DNA of 64,000 nucleotides from Ceratotherium simum simum (Eukaryota > Chordata > Mammalia > Perissodactyla > Rhinocerotidae), in the NCBI RefSeq assembly GCF_000283155.1, contig NW_004454210.1, positions 6,499,766-6,563,765 on the forward strand. The letters run 5' to 3'. The position numbers and the translations under genes are program-made. Of this stretch, positions 35,401 through 48,194 are shown piece by piece (within the stretch, counting starts at the first letter, position 1; each line of letters begins with the position of its first letter). Under the pieces are notes generated by a model, which was given only the letters and a program-made list of their open reading frames with translations, was not told where the DNA came from and ran no database searches.

Positions 35401-35642
35401 TAGTAGGCACAACAAAACTGTCAGTTCTGAACATTTGTGCCTGGACAAAGGATACCTTCATTTATTTACATCCATTAGGTTTCAATTACACAGAAATCTG
35501 TATACTACTGCTAGCCAACAAGTCTTACATAAATAAATACACAAATATATGCATTGTTATTTACAGACATACACATAAGCTTAAAAATGATGAATTATTA
35601 GTAGTAATTATTGCCCACATCTGATCAAAATATCTACCATAT

Positions 35643-35842
35643 CAGTAGTTCTCAAACTTTAGGGAGTATGAAAATCCCCTGGAAGCCTTGTTAAAACACC
35701 AATGGCTGGGCCCACTCTCAGAGTTTCTGATGAAGCAGCTCGGGGGGGGGGGGGCTCTAGGGGGGGGCCTGAGGATTTGCATGTCTAGCGGGTTCCTGGA
35801 GATGCTGATGTCCTGGGCAGGGAACCACTTTGAGAACCACTG
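35643..35842 (+). mobile_element. MER5A-type hAT-Charlie DNA transposon
   Basis: About 200-bp non-autonomous element. The left end cagtagttctcaaactt and right end tttgagaaccactg are complementary terminal inverted repeats. The body has 'ccctggaagccttgttaaaacacc', 'gggcccactctcagagtttctga', 'gcctgaggatttgcatgtcta' and 'gagatgctgatgtcc'. A 13-G run and an 8-G run (35742-35767) replace the usual 'ggtctggggtgggg' segment. No transposase is encoded. Confidence 0.95.
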
Positions 35843-36730
35843 ACATATCCACACTAATTGCCTGAGGGTGATTCGATGCCTGTCTGTTCAGGTGTTCAGT
35901 TCTACTCTTGGGAACATGGTAAACAGCTGTGCTTTCTCCTCACGAGAGAGACGAGAGGAAATGGAATTAGCCTGCAGCATAGTGATTTAGGTTTGCTCTG
36001 GAGGGAAACCGTCCTTATATAAGGGTTATTAAGGACTGAGGTGGGCTTAGAGGGTTACTAAGAGGAAGTTTTTGTTATCTGCCTCCCTGGAGGTTTTTAA
36101 GAATTTACATATCTTACTTGAATGGAATGAAAGGAAAAAGAGGTGACATAGGGCCACCAGTTATTTTCAGGCGGACCCAAACCCATTTCACTACCTTTTG
36201 GTGAACTGGGTACTAAATATTTCCTCTTCCTCTGTTCCCCAATCAGAGTGATATGCAATTGTTCTCTCTGTTTTCTCTCACTTCAAAGAGAGTGTATCAG
36301 ACTCACATCGCGTTGAAACAGTTTAATTTGTACCCTTTCCTTGAGACAGAAGAACAGATCAACGAGAGCATGTTGCTTTTCTGATTTTCTGTTCCTCATG
36401 CTAGGAAAGCACCAAATCAAGAGGTTTGCATCTCTTTCCTTTGAGGAAAAAGCCCAGACATCAACTCAGTAAAACTTACCAGAAGGCTGCTTTCAACATG
36501 GACCCAAAGCTTCTGGAGAAAACTTTTGGAGAATGAAAACAAATTTAGTTATAGAGCCCACACCACTCATTTTCCTCAGGTTAAACTCTTTATTCTCAGC
36601 TCTTTGTCAGCTCAGAGTACAAAACCAGTCACAACCTAAAGCTGACATTGGCCTTCACTCACTAGACATCTGGACTTTTCCATGGTTCTCGTCCCAGAAC
36701 TTGGAAAACGAACACACCACACTCCCATCC
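35843..36730. other. Unassigned intergenic DNA
   Basis: No repeat or exon recognised. A 96-codon plus-strand frame at 36533-36823 runs into the next MIR. Confidence 0.4.
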
Positions 36731-36734
36731 GCTG

Positions 36735-36968
36735 TGAGAGCTTCAACTCTGGTAGTTGAAAGTCCTGGATTCACAGCCCCATCCACCATTCCCTGCCTGT
36801 GTGACCCTGAGCAAGTTATTTAACCTCACTGTTCCTCCTCTGTAAAATGGAATCAATTATACTTATTTCCCTGGGCTGTCTCGAAGATTAATGAGATGCA
36901 GCATGGAGAGGTCCTAGCCCAGACTTTCTGCCTGACTCACAGAAGGGGCTCAACAAATGTTAGTTATG
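36735..36968 (+). repeat. MIR SINE
   Basis: 'gtcctggattcacagcccc', 'cctgtgtgaccctgagcaagttatttaacctcactgttcctcctctgtaaaatgg', 'gaagattaatgagatgcagca' and 'ggctcaacaaatgttagtta' give a full forward MIR. Confidence 0.93.
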
Positions 36969-37399
36969 TCTCCCTTCAAAACGCAGTCCATGAGGCAAAA
37001 ACGGTCTGGACAGCAGCCATTTGACGGCTCTTAGGTTCAATTTAACATTTGATATAAAGATAATTTTGTATATAGATTTTGTCCATCTCTTATCTTCTCC
37101 AAGGTCAATGCAACTTTGCCTCAATGAGCGTCTCTGAATTTCCACTGGCCATGTAGTAGAAAATGCCTCTCTTGCACTGGCATATTAATAAACTAAATTG
37201 TTTTGGATGCAAGTGCACAATTAACTCCCAATCAGCATTTCCTTTGGAACCCATTATTTCCTTTAATTTGCAGTGGGAAAAATAGAGAAATAGCTTTGGA
37301 ATCAACATTGGTATTCAGATTTCTCTGCTTTATTAAGAAAAAAGCAAATACTAAGCTCCAACTATTTTCAAATGGAGACTTATTCAGATTATAACTAAT
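36969..37399. other. Unassigned intergenic DNA
   Basis: AT-rich. Only small overlapping open frames. No gene or repeat recognised. Confidence 0.35.
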
Positions 37400-37550
37400 A
37401 AAACAAAACAAATAGCTATAAAATGGGAATAACATGATTATACATCTCAAAGCATCATTATGAGGATGAAATGTGATAATGCATGCAAAATATCTAGCAG
37501 AGTTCATAGTACATAGTTATCTGTAATTATTGTTATTATTATGATGATTT
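37400..37550 (+). repeat. MIR SINE, 3' part
   Basis: 'ctataaaatgggaataacatgattatacatctcaaagcatcattatgaggatgaaatgtgataatgcatg' and 'gttcatagtacatagttatc..attattgttattatt' match the 3' half of MIR in forward orientation. Confidence 0.75.
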
Positions 37551-37854
37551 TGAGTATGTGATGATGAAAGTTCTCTTCAGATCTAAAACTTGATGCATAG
37601 AAGTAATTTAATCTTCAAGAAAGCCTGTCTCATCCTTTTACTCTATACATATCACCTTCCTAGACAAAGAACACTTAGGGCCGATGTGACCACATCCACA
37701 GCAAATTCCTACTTGTGCCATAACTTCTTTCTTTTTTATTAATTTGTAGGCATAGGCACTTATAGAAAATCTCTAAGTACAATTCTTTCATAATTGATTG
37801 ATGCATTCCATATTTACCCTCCCAGCCCATTCTATGCAAGATGAGCATGGAATG

Positions 37855-37975
37855 ATAACCATTTGGAACTGAAGAGACCCTAGGAGTCATCTAATCCACT
37901 CTCGTAATTTTGAAGATGCGGGAACTGAGATTAAAAAATGTTAGGTAACATTCCAAAGCCCCTAAACCAGCACTA
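37855..37975 (-). repeat. MIR-related fragment
   Basis: 'gaagagaccctaggagtcatctaatccactc', 'gaagatgcgggaactgagatt' and 'aggtaacattccaaagcc' resemble the reverse-oriented MIR-related repeat ('..gatcatctagtccaa..cagatgaggaaactgag..'). Diverged. Confidence 0.55.
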
Positions 37976-38099
37976 TCGAATCAAGAACCCGAGCATCCTC
38001 CTTCCCATCCCAGCAGACAGGGAGTTTAGAGAAGCACTAATAGGGTTTGGCTATTTGTTGCATGGAGAGTGTGTTTGTTTTTATCTTCATATCTCCAGG

Positions 38100-38760
38100 A
38101 ATTCTTTTATTTGCAGGTGACAGAAACCAAACCTTAAGCAACTTCAGCCAAACAGGGTTCCATTGGATCATAGAACACAGCCCCGGGCTACACAGAAATT
38201 CTGGACACAAGAGACTTGAAGACTAGGACTTGCTACTGGTCTCTGGACTCTTTTTGTGGATTGATTTTGTTTTCTCAGATTGACTTTCTCTATAAAGCTG
38301 CCTTAACATAGGGAAAGGACTATATCCGTAAGGAGCAGGTCCTTCTGAATACAACAGCAACCCGCACACAGTAGCATAACTGAGTACAGGTTTTGTTTTT
38401 CTCACATAGCAAGAATTATGAAGGTGAGCAGACTGAGGCTGGTGCAGCTTCTTGAGACAGTCTCAATGATTCAAGGTCCTGACAAGTCCTACTCCATTGT
38501 TCTTGGCAGGCTTAAGACGTGTCATTGTGTGCAAGTTGCAAGCAGAAGAAGGGAGAGGAGGAAGAGAAAAAGTCACTTGTCAGCTGAGTGTGACCTCTTT
38601 TATCAGGACAATAATTTTCCAGAAGCCCCACACAGTAGACTTTCATTTATATCACATTGGCCAAAAATGAGGGACAAGGAGCCACTCTCCTTTGGCTCCA
38701 GGAGAGTGTGAGGAGATGGATATTTCCGACTGGACACATTGCCACTCTAAAAGAAGAGGT
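38100..38760. repeat. Ancient interspersed repeat, family unresolved
   Basis: 'gcaggtgacagaaaccaaaccttaagcaacttcagcc' at the left, then 'gtcacttgtcagctgagtgtgacctcttttatcagg', 'ccagaagccccacacagtagactt' and 'cacattggccaaaaatgagg', follow the order of a familiar long mammalian repeat ('ggtgacagaaacccaactcaaac.. cagaagcctcccagcagacttc.. cattggccagaa'). The open frames at 38223-38711 inside it are not genes. Confidence 0.5.
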
Positions 38761-41025
38761 GGGGTTCTGTTCATAAGGAAAAAGAGAACAGATATGGAGT
38801 AGACAACTGGTTTGCCACTAGACAGTTCTCTCTTAATTCCAACTATACAAATTCTGAAAAGGACCATTAACCGACTCTCTCAGGCCCCAAGCCTATCCTT
38901 ACGGCCAGAATAGCAGGATGTCATGATTCACAGCCCCAACTAGAACCACAGGCAGGTGAGAAGAAGATTCCCAGCTTAAGGAGGTGCTGCAATGTCCAGA
39001 TAAAGGGACAGGTACTCAGCAGGGGAAACAATAGCCATCATGACAGTCCAAACTGCATGACATATAACTATATCCAAGAATCTGCTCAGTATTTAAAACA
39101 CTGATCATAGTCATGAATTTTGAAAAGCACCAAGAATTTCCTCTGATGAAGTTCAGAATATATCCCAAAGCCATAGGGAAACCCGTAGCAAAAGGCCGAT
39201 TCCAAATATGAAATATGTGAGATTGCATACCCATTTGTCAGGTGCATCATTTTATAGCCTACGGGTGAGTAATAGGTCAAGGCTAGGTATCTGCTGCCTC
39301 ATCCAGTGATATTATCTTCAATCATGTTAATTAAATTAATATGACCTCCACTAATGAAAACCGCAAAAACCTATTTTGGTTTCTATCAGCACATACGTTT
39401 TCATAATTTAGTCCTGTCAGACTTGTGTGCCTCTCAGTACCAGATTCTATGCTCACAATATCAGGGTAATTTTCAGCATTTTCTACACAAAACTAACAAA
39501 GAAAATGACATGTGAACCAAATTTCATTTCGGTTGAGCAGCAAACCAAATCAAGAATTAGGGATTCATGATGACTTTATTGACGCTGGTAGTTTTATCTA
39601 TCTATCTCTCTTTCTTAATATATATTCTTCTTTGACATGTTTTCTAAATGATTAGCCACCTGAGAAAATATTTAAATGACCATATCATAAGGTAAAAGAT
39701 TTATGACCTAAATTACATTAAACAAATTCAATATGCTGTGCATATGGAAATTGGAAGCATTCAGATTATATTTTAGCTATTAAAATGTGCCTTAAAATAT
39801 TTAGCCTCTATTTGCAACAGTACGATTTTTCCCCCCGTTCATCTGATGGCAGATTCTCAGAGTAACCAAGCGAAAACAAATGACTTAGTCCTTGATTCAG
39901 AGAAATAATGGGTTACTAGCATAATTAATTTTATGTTTAATTACTGTAGAATGAAACAATTCAACAATATCCAATCAATCCTTGGAATGACAGAACAGAA
40001 GGTCAGCAGTTGCTAAGTCAATTGTTTTGAAAGAGAAATTTATGTCAGGTTGTCTTTTATGTGCTATGGAAAGAAATTGGATAAAAGTGGTCAAGCAAAC
40101 ATTAATTAATTGTATAAATGTAATCTGGTTGTCACATTAAATCACACAGGCAGGGGATACAGTTCTCAGAATAGTGGACATGCATCAACTGCAAATTTCA
40201 GTGACATGCTCAACCCCACCCCCATTCCCGTGCCATACACAATCAAAGTCAAATATTAACATCTCTAGAATTATTTTTCTAAAGTTTGTATTGACAACCC
40301 TTTGGAAAGGAGTTGATAGTTTCAGTCCATTTCCTTCCATGCCACCCCCTCAGCATGAAGAGCTGAAACTAACTAACCTCTCCACTCCTTCTGCCTCCCC
40401 GCTCCTCTTGCTGTCCCATTAATAGCAAGAAAGGGAACCCAAACTATTTCACAGGGTGATGATTCTGATCCTAGCATTGATCACATTTGGGAGCTCATGT
40501 AGACAATAAGACTGGTGGATATAGGAGGTGGTCCACATTACCTTATCACATTTAAAAGCTCTGATTATTTGACTTAGAAAACCCCAGCTTTCCCTCTGCC
40601 ATAACTAAGATACCTGTATCAATATGACTGTGTACCTGCCCCAGGATGATCCCTTCTGCCTCTACTACAACTCTTTTGGGAGATGTCCCCAAACGTCCTA
40701 TTTTATTTCTTTTCGATGGTCCTTTTCTGAGACTAGAGTGTGAAGAGTGTGAAGGAGCAGTTACTCTGCAAGCATGAAGATGAAAACCATAGAATCTGCA
40801 TCACTTGAGAATTTTCTGTGAAAAAACTGAGGCATCACTTTCCCATCATATCTACCAACTCCTTGAAGATGGCTTTGAGAAATACAGGACTGAAGAGAGT
40901 GCCTTCTGTATTTAGGATGTTACTAAAAATGAAAAACAGTTTGTGGCCATTTATTTAATGGGACTGGGTAAAATGTAGAGCGAGATCATTCATGGAGATT
41001 AAAATTAGCAAGGTACTAAAGTTCC
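38761..41025. other. Unassigned intergenic DNA
   Basis: AT-rich. Has a short TATC/TCTC run near 39597-39613. Open frames are all under 85 codons, without domains. Confidence 0.4.
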
Positions 41026-41027
41026 CC

Positions 41028-41205
41028 TTGGGGGGATTAACTCAAAGGGACGTGAGGGGAGTTACCCAGGTGCTGGAAATGTTCTGAGTTTTGAGCTGAA
41101 TGCTGGTTATGTAGCTACATTTCGTTTGTGAAAATTCACTTGGCTTATAATTTATGTATTTTTCTTTATATAGGAATACTTCAAGAAAAAGGTAATAGAA
41201 AATTT
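41028..41205 (+). repeat. L1 3' UTR fragment (sense)
   Basis: 'ggacgtgaggggagttacccaggtgctggaaatgttctgag' followed by 'ggttatgtagctacatttcgtttgtgaaaattcacttggctt' matches the L1M 3' end ('ggaaatgttctatatcttga..ggttacacgg..aaaattcatcgagctgtac'). Confidence 0.65.
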
Positions 41206-42285
41206 AAAAGTTCATAATTCTCCTAACAAGTGAGCCACTGACTTATAGGCCTTAGTGCCCAGGAGTCTGGGGCAAAATGTTTCTCAAAGAGGATCTTAGA
41301 TTCATTATAGAAAATTGTGTGGATGAGTCTGTTTTTTCATAAAATAGTTAAGGTTCTTTGTGCATGCTGAATTAATATTCTAGAGTTGCAGCCTGATGAA
41401 ACCAGGCCGACTCGGGCCATGTGTGAATTTTGCCCGTCTGCTAGTGACAGAAGCAATGTAGCACTTCGAAGCTGCATCTTAAAGACTTTTCATTTGAGAG
41501 GCCAGAATAAGCTTAAACCACATGAAAAGTGTGCATAATTAAGGACCTGTATGTGTATCTGGAAGGTCCCCTGGACCAGGCAGGGGAGGAGCCCTCATGA
41601 TAACACCCACCCACTTTCTGTACCAGCACTAAATTATCCTGTGTGTCCGAATCAGCACAAGGTTGAAACAGTTGTGAACTGGGCCACCATGTACTTTCCA
41701 ATAGGAGAATTCAGCCAGTTTTAGCATTTTGAAAACAAAGAAATGCTATGACTACAAATTTAGTATCTTCAGAATAATCTGTGAAATATTTCTTTCAGTA
41801 TTAAGATTGTTCTCAGGAGTAAAATGGTTTGTCTACAGAAACAATCCTCTCAGACTGAGTAAATACCAGGTTGATATCTACATTGCCTGGACTTGGAAAG
41901 TATTGTTTCCAATAGTAGAACTGGTTGACACTCTGAATGCAAAGTTGATACTCTCTAATAAATCCAACAAAACCAGAAACAGAAATGCAGAAGCTGACTA
42001 GATTAAAACCATTAAATTGTATTCCTCAAAAAGGCAGTTGACAAATCAGCCACTGATAGGTTTGAGTAAATCTAATTTAATGTTTGTTGATTTAGCCAAA
42101 GATATCCCATCCTTTGTGTTATAAGGTCTTTGGGACCACATGTCTAATCTCTAAACCATACAAATATTCAATTCTAGAACCCTCGTAAAAAACTATGTCC
42201 CCTTTGTTATGGATTCCTCATATGGTGGTATATTATAGTATAGCATAATATTGTATTGTTTAGTATTATATTTCATTTAAACTAA
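41206..42285. other. Unassigned intergenic DNA
   Basis: No repeat or gene recognised. A 90-codon plus-strand frame (41729-42001) has no domain. Confidence 0.4.
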
Positions 42286-42289
42286 GAAG

Positions 42290-42690
42290 CCATCAACTAC
42301 AGAAAGCACAATTATTTCTTTTTTTATTGAATACATTTGTCACGTAACATTGTATAAGTTTAAGGTGTACAGCATGTTACTTTGATACATTTATATATTG
42401 TAATATGATTGCCAATGTAGTGATATTTATTACATTATATAATAATAGTACAATATTATTGTCTATATTCATTATACTGTGCATTAGATCTCTATGGCTT
42501 AGTTGCTGCTCATTACAAGTTTGTACCCTTAAACACCATCACTCTTATCCCCCATCCCTTGGTAACCACCATTTTACTCTCTTTTTTTAGAGGTTTGACT
42601 TTTTTAGATTCCATATATAAGTGATATCACACAGTACTTGTCTTTGACTTATTCGATGAGCATAATGAAAAGTACAATTATTTTATATAA
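42290..42690 (-). repeat. L1 fragment (antisense)
   Basis: 'gtcacgtaacattgtataagtttaaggtgtacagcatgttactttgatacatttatatattg', 'cccatcccttggtaaccaccattttactctc' and 'tagattccatatataagtgatatcacacagtacttgtctttgacttattcgatgagcataatg' match the antisense reading of L1M 3' sequences. No reading frame is preserved. Confidence 0.85.
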
Positions 42691-42826
42691 TATCACCAAG
42701 AAAGGAAAAAATACTCCTAATTTTCAAAATTTCATGACATCTCTCTTAAGATACAGCCTTATTTCAGATTAAAAGTTAAAAAATATATGTCTTAGATGTG
42801 ATGAAATATGTCTGTTTTCTACTATC

Positions 42827-43100
42827 AAAAAGAATGTAGGCAGGCCGGCCCAGTGGTGTAGTGGTTCAGTTCATGCACTCTGCTTCAGCAGCCCAGGGTT
42901 CACAGGTTCGGATCCTGGGTGCTGCTTATCAAGCCATGCTGTGGCAGGTGTCCCACATATAAAGTAGAGGAAGATGGGCATGGATGTTAGCCCAGGGCCA
43001 ATATTCCTCAGCAAAAAGAGGAGGATTGGCAACGGATGTTGGCTCAGTGCTAATCTTCCTCACCAAAAAAAAAAAAAGAAAGAAAGAAAAAAGAATGTAG
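42827..43100 (+). mobile_element. ERE-type SINE, first of a back-to-back pair
   Basis: Body from about 42840 (gcaggccggcccagtgg), B-box GGTTCGGATCC near 42905, 'aagccatgctgtggcagg', 'gtagaggaagatgggcatggatg' and two tail modules, then A-rich GAAA repeats. It is the form lacking the 'ctactggggctttggg' segment. The direct repeat AAAAAGAATGTAG lies at 42827-42839 and at 43088-43100. Confidence 0.95.
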
Positions 43101-43374
43101 AGAGCCAGCCCTGACAGCCTAGTGGTTAAAGTTCAGCATGCTCCACTTCAGTGGCCTAGGTTCAGTTCCCAGGTGAGGAAACACACCAGTCATCTGTCAG
43201 TAGCCATGCTGTGGCAGCGGCTCACATAGAAGAACCAGAAGAACTTACAACTATACACAACTATGCACTGGGGATTTGGGAGGGGGAAAGAAGTAAAAAG
43301 GAGGAAGATTGGCAGGGGATGTTAGCTTAGGGAGAATCTTCCCCGGCAAAAAAAAAAAAAAAAAAAGAATGTAG
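43101..43374 (+). mobile_element. ERE-type SINE, second of a back-to-back pair
   Basis: Starts right after the second copy of AAAAAGAATGTAG. Body 'agagccagccctgacagcctagtggttaaagttcagcatgctcc', with 'acaactatgcactggggatttggg' near 43258 and one extended tail module, ends in an A17 run. A third copy of AAAAAGAATGTAG follows at 43362-43374. It is more diverged from the family than its left neighbour. Confidence 0.92.
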
Positions 43375-44395
43375 GAAGAAACTTCTAGCTAATTTTAAAA
43401 TTCAATAGCAATCACCAATGTACAAGGGTTTTTTGGTTTTGGTTTCAAATATATTGCATTGATCATAAGCCTTTTATGATTTAACACAGAAGAGGATAAT
43501 ATTGTTTTCCTTCTTTTAAAACAAAGTTACTGTCTTCTACAAAGTGAACGGTTTATAAACCTACAAAGGGTCGCAGTTCCCTACCATATTGTCTGCAATA
43601 GTTTTGCACTGCTAATGAAAATATGACATAGAAGAGAGTATATAAGATCACCACAAACTATAATTCACGGAATGCGGCTTCTCAATATTTACTTTAAATA
43701 CAGGTCTAAAGCAATTATGCAGCCACTTTACAAGACCTTAGACCCTTGTAATTATAAAAGAGAAGTGCATTTGGAACACTGAGTTCAATGACATTCCCTT
43801 AAACTTGATCTCCCAAAGTCCACGGCAGTAATAAAACCATCACTTGCCCCAGTGAATGTTCTTTGAAATTAATTTTTCTTTCAATTTTTAATTATAACAC
43901 ATTTTGCTTTCAAGAGAATAAGTAGAAGTCTAAATGAGAAGAAAACTCAATTATCTGTAACTTATAATTAATTCTAAACGTATCGCTGAAAAATTTTGCT
44001 TTAAGCAGGAAAGTTCATGATTCTTTTCTCTTTTTGAGTGGAGCTGGGATGAATTCTCTAGATTTGGAGTTTTAATCCTACAACTATTTTGAAATCTTAG
44101 AATAAAACATGTGAGATTGAAGTTTTTAAAATTATGGATAGGTAATAATATTTCCACATGGCCACCAATTTGAATATAGTAAAATGGGAAATAGATTGAA
44201 ATATTTTGGAAAAAAATAACCACTAACTTGGATTATATACTTTACAAGTGGGACCTATTAGAAATACTCTGGCACAAAACATTACTAGCACTCTGTCACC
44301 AGCCCTTTCAGATCACTGTGGATCTAAACCCCTGTGCTTTCACTTTTACTTGTAAAATTCTGTATAAATGCTTAACAATCAAGTGCAAGGTGTAA
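43375..44395. other. Unassigned intergenic DNA
   Basis: AT-rich. A 90-codon minus-strand frame at 43951-44223 has no domain. Confidence 0.4.
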
Positions 44396-44399
44396 ATTT

Positions 44400-44778
44400 T
44401 TATTGAATTCTGTATCCTAAAAAGATAACTGTAAAATACACTCAGGGGACAATTGAGGAGACTGGAATATGCACTATACATTAGATTATATTATTGAATT
44501 GTTAATGTTCTTAGGTGTGTGATAATGGTATTTTAGTCATATGAGAGAATGTCTTAATTCTTAGGGATACATGCTAAAGTATTTAGGAGTGAAGTGTCAT
44601 GATGTCTATAATTTACTTTAAAATGATACAGACTTACACAGGCACTTACATACGAGAGAGTGCACAAATGTGACAAAATACTAACAATTTGTGAATCCAG
44701 GTGAAAAGTATTCAGATATTCATGGTACTTTGTTTTCTACAGATTTGAAATTTTTTCAAAATAAAAAGTTGAGGGGAA
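44400..44778 (+). repeat. Old L1 3' end (sense), tentative subfamily
   Basis: 'ggggacaattgaggagactggaatatg', 'ttgttaatgttcttaggtgtgtgataatggtattttag', 'cttagggatacatgctaaagtatttaggagtgaagtgtcatgatg' and 'tttgaaattttttcaaaataaaaagttg' follow a well-known old L1-type 3' end. Noncoding. Confidence 0.75.
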
Positions 44779-45730
44779 GTTGTATAAATGCATAGAAAAG
44801 CTCTTCATCTGAATATATTGAATACATGCATTTTTCACTCTTTCCCTCCATTATAATAGTTGATTTTAATATGAGCTTCTCTGATGCTCCGATAAAATAC
44901 TTCTGGAACAATGGCGGGTCAGCAGGCCTTGTTTTAAGTTTATTAACTGACAACCTACTTTCAATGACAAAAGAAAATGTAACCTAGGCTCGTTTTAAAG
45001 CAATGATTGTCAGCTCACATGGTCAATATGTCATGCAGGGTACACTTCATTAAGGAGTGAATTACTTCGCTTGTAATCTGAGCTAAATGAACGTCAATGT
45101 CAGGCTGCATAAATCATAGATTAAAATGTATCACTAAGTGCGATCAGATAGGCAGCATCACCCTTTGCCCTCCAAAAACAATCCCAAATCAGAGCTTATT
45201 TTATAGTATGAGTTTTCTAAGGGCCAGATAAAAGTCTTTTTTGTACCACAGAGAAGCAATTTTCCTGCCACCGACAGGACTGCAGGAGTTAGGTAGAATA
45301 TTTACGTGTCTTATTGCCATACTTTCATCTCTGGTGAGATCGAAAAGTAAAACGTGACTGTGTCCAGGGGTTGATTAGCCAAGACAGCAAACTCTCCAGG
45401 TTGATATCCATGTAACGATAGAAGAAACAACCAAAAAACCCCTGCAAAAGGTAAATACTGGAACGCATATTATTTTGGCAGAATCCCTCTAACACCCTAT
45501 GCTTTATAGAAAAGGCAAATTCCCTTGAAAAGATGATCTCTGAAGATAAGGCCCAGTTTACATAAAAGACTTCTCATCCTTGGTATCCATCATAGCCAAT
45601 GAAATGCATCTCTGTTTTGGTTGTTCTAAACAAGGCAAGTGGATTCAGCAGCCCCATTTCCCTAACCAGGTACCCACTGACATGTTGATGGCTGTGAACA
45701 CAGGCGAGGTTTGAGAAGGTGGAAAGAGAG
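44779..45730. other. Unassigned intergenic DNA
   Basis: No repeat or exon recognised. The 45.0-45.5 kb part is moderately complex and free of known repeats. Confidence 0.35.
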
Positions 45731-45734
45731 CTGA

Positions 45735-45962
45735 CTCCAGCATCAGATAAGGAATGGATTTCCACCCCAGTGTTGCCGCTTTCTGTCTATGTAAAAGTTT
45801 GAGCAGGTCAGTTAAGGTTTTCATTCTCAGTTTCCTCACCTATGAAATAGGTATGATAATGCCCACCTCTCCAGATTGTTACAAGGGTTAGCAATAGTAC
45901 ATGTAAAACTCCTTGTGAGAGCCTGACACGTATCAACTACTCAAAAAAGGGGAATGATTATA
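45735..45962 (+). repeat. MIR SINE
   Basis: Forward MIR: 'gagcaggtcagttaaggttttcattctcagtttcctcacctatgaaataggtatgataatgcccacc', 'gattgttacaagggtta', 'gagagcctgacacg'. Confidence 0.9.
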
Positions 45963-48185
45963 AATTGTATAGAAGCAGTAAATTTATTTTTCAAAGATAT
46001 GGATGGTTTTTGATTGAGCAGATCACTCTGGTCTTGGTCTCAGGAGGTAATTAATGTGCACTGGATAAACGGTTCAGTGCATATATCCGTGAGTCTGAAA
46101 TACTCAATAAGGAAAATTATACACAATACCAAATGAGGTGGAAATCTGGCTTATGACCATGGCATCTCATCACTATGAACAGCTCAAGGAAGATCCAAAC
46201 TTTCCAACTGAGAAGAATGGCAGGTAATCGTCAAATACCCACTTCATTTTGTAGCATGTACCTATCTCTAAATGAGAGCTCCAAACTTTTGGTTGAAGAG
46301 GAACAGCTACTTTGCATTTCCCAGGAATCCAGAGTGGGGAAGGGACCCCACAGTGGCTTCCGGGGGTGGGGATCGCTCTGGCAGGGGAATACATGAAGGA
46401 GAAGCTTCACGGAGCACAACTTTCCCCACCCAGGATGCTTCTAGAGGGACCTACTCAGAAATTTACGAGGTAAAGCTTGTTCTTTTTAATCTGCGGACCT
46501 GATTTCCTACTTACGCAGTCTCATTCTATATCCAAGCATTTCACTTTTCCTGAAATTACTTTTCCTGAAGGAAAATGTCAGCAAAAGTAAAACAAGTTGT
46601 TGAACTGTGATTCAAAATGTTATTTTGCTCTTTTGGCAGAGTAGGATTGGGTAGAAAGGACCCACCCCAGGGCTGGACACACGAAAGCTGCTCAGGAGGT
46701 AAACAGGGAAGGAAAATATGCTATAGGACTTTCCATCAGCTTAAAGTCAAAAGATATAATAGTCATTATCATCCAACAAATGAAGAACTATCTAAAGAGC
46801 ATTATTTAGAAAAGTACTCAGGCCATGCAAGTTTATATTTTCACTGTTAACTTAAACAGTCTTTAAGTTGGCTGGAAGGTCAGGACAGCAGCTAATAAAA
46901 TCAGCAACTGGGTAGAAAATAAATAAATGTCCTTCCCCTGCATAGGAAATTTTTAGCTTGCCCTCTCCTTTGGTCACAGTCTGCATGAGAATTTCTTTAG
47001 ATATTTCAAAAGTGAAAGTTGGAGTAAATAAGATGTGCACATTGGAGGCTGAGATCTGCTCGATGTGATTTTTAAACAGCTCTTTAGATGGGCGAATACG
47101 GCAGCCTGATTAAGAGATGCATACCTTGATCATCTGTCATCCGCTTGTCTTTAAGCCCTGAGGGGTAGTTTGTGCCAGATCGGGAAAGAAGTATGCCCCA
47201 AGAGACTGAGGACAGAACTACCTGGTAATCAAAAAAGAGAAATGAACATGGCATTGAAGAGACTTAAAGAGGCGGGCACAAAACTCATTTGTTTATCCCC
47301 TAATATAAATTTCCTCACAGATCTCGTTCATTCCTGCTATCCTTCTCCTTAGCTAGAAAAGAAATTGCATCATTTCTCTTCCTCCACCTTTACATCTCCA
47401 TTCTCCAAGGGTGTCACTTGCATCCTCAAGCGTGCTGGATGTCAGCATTGCCCACAGCTCTGGACCACGCCAGTGGCGTCCCTGTTTCAGAGCAGCTGTT
47501 GTAGATTTTCATGGGAAAAAGGGCACTTCTCACAGGATGTGAGCTACAGGACCTTGGGAATCCAGGGAAACAGGATGCAGATGGGCCTGGACAGAGTTTG
47601 AGAGGTTGATCTCAGCTACAGAAAGCCCTGACCCAAATCCAACTGTTGCCACCCCATTCCAGACTGGGCTGAGGCTGAAATGGCTCAGCTAGTCCCACGC
47701 ATTCATTCTGGTACAGCTGCTTCCACTGGGTTTATGCCCATCGTACTCTGCTACATTTCTTCTTTGGAAACTGGCTAGAATTCTGCTTTTAATTTTGTAT
47801 TCCATTTTGTAAAGTAAAATTTTTCCACCCCCACCCCCCATGATACCTACTACAGTGCAATAGACATAGCAGTCTCAATAAATACTTCATAAGTGAATAC
47901 ATGAATTATATAGTTCTTCAAGAAAAGGGGTTACAACAGCATTCATTTAAAATTGTGTATTCCACATCATTAATTAGGTTGACATATACCATGTATTCAT
48001 TTCAAAGGGTAAAACTGCCTTCTAAGGATAATTCATTGACATTTAGAAGTTTTGAAATCAAAGAACACCCTCCTAAACTTCATTTCTTGGCCAAAGTCTG
48101 AAATCTGGCAACTGGTGAAAATGAATAAATATTAAATCTTTAGAAGTTTAATGATTTAGAGAATAAAAAACAATTATAATCTTAT
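45963..48185. other. Unassigned intergenic DNA
   Basis: No confident interspersed repeat. Open frames at 46173-46850 and 47170-47601 overlap on both strands and lack domains. Contains a C-rich patch near 47826-47839. Confidence 0.35.
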
Positions 48186-48194
48186 TGTAACACT

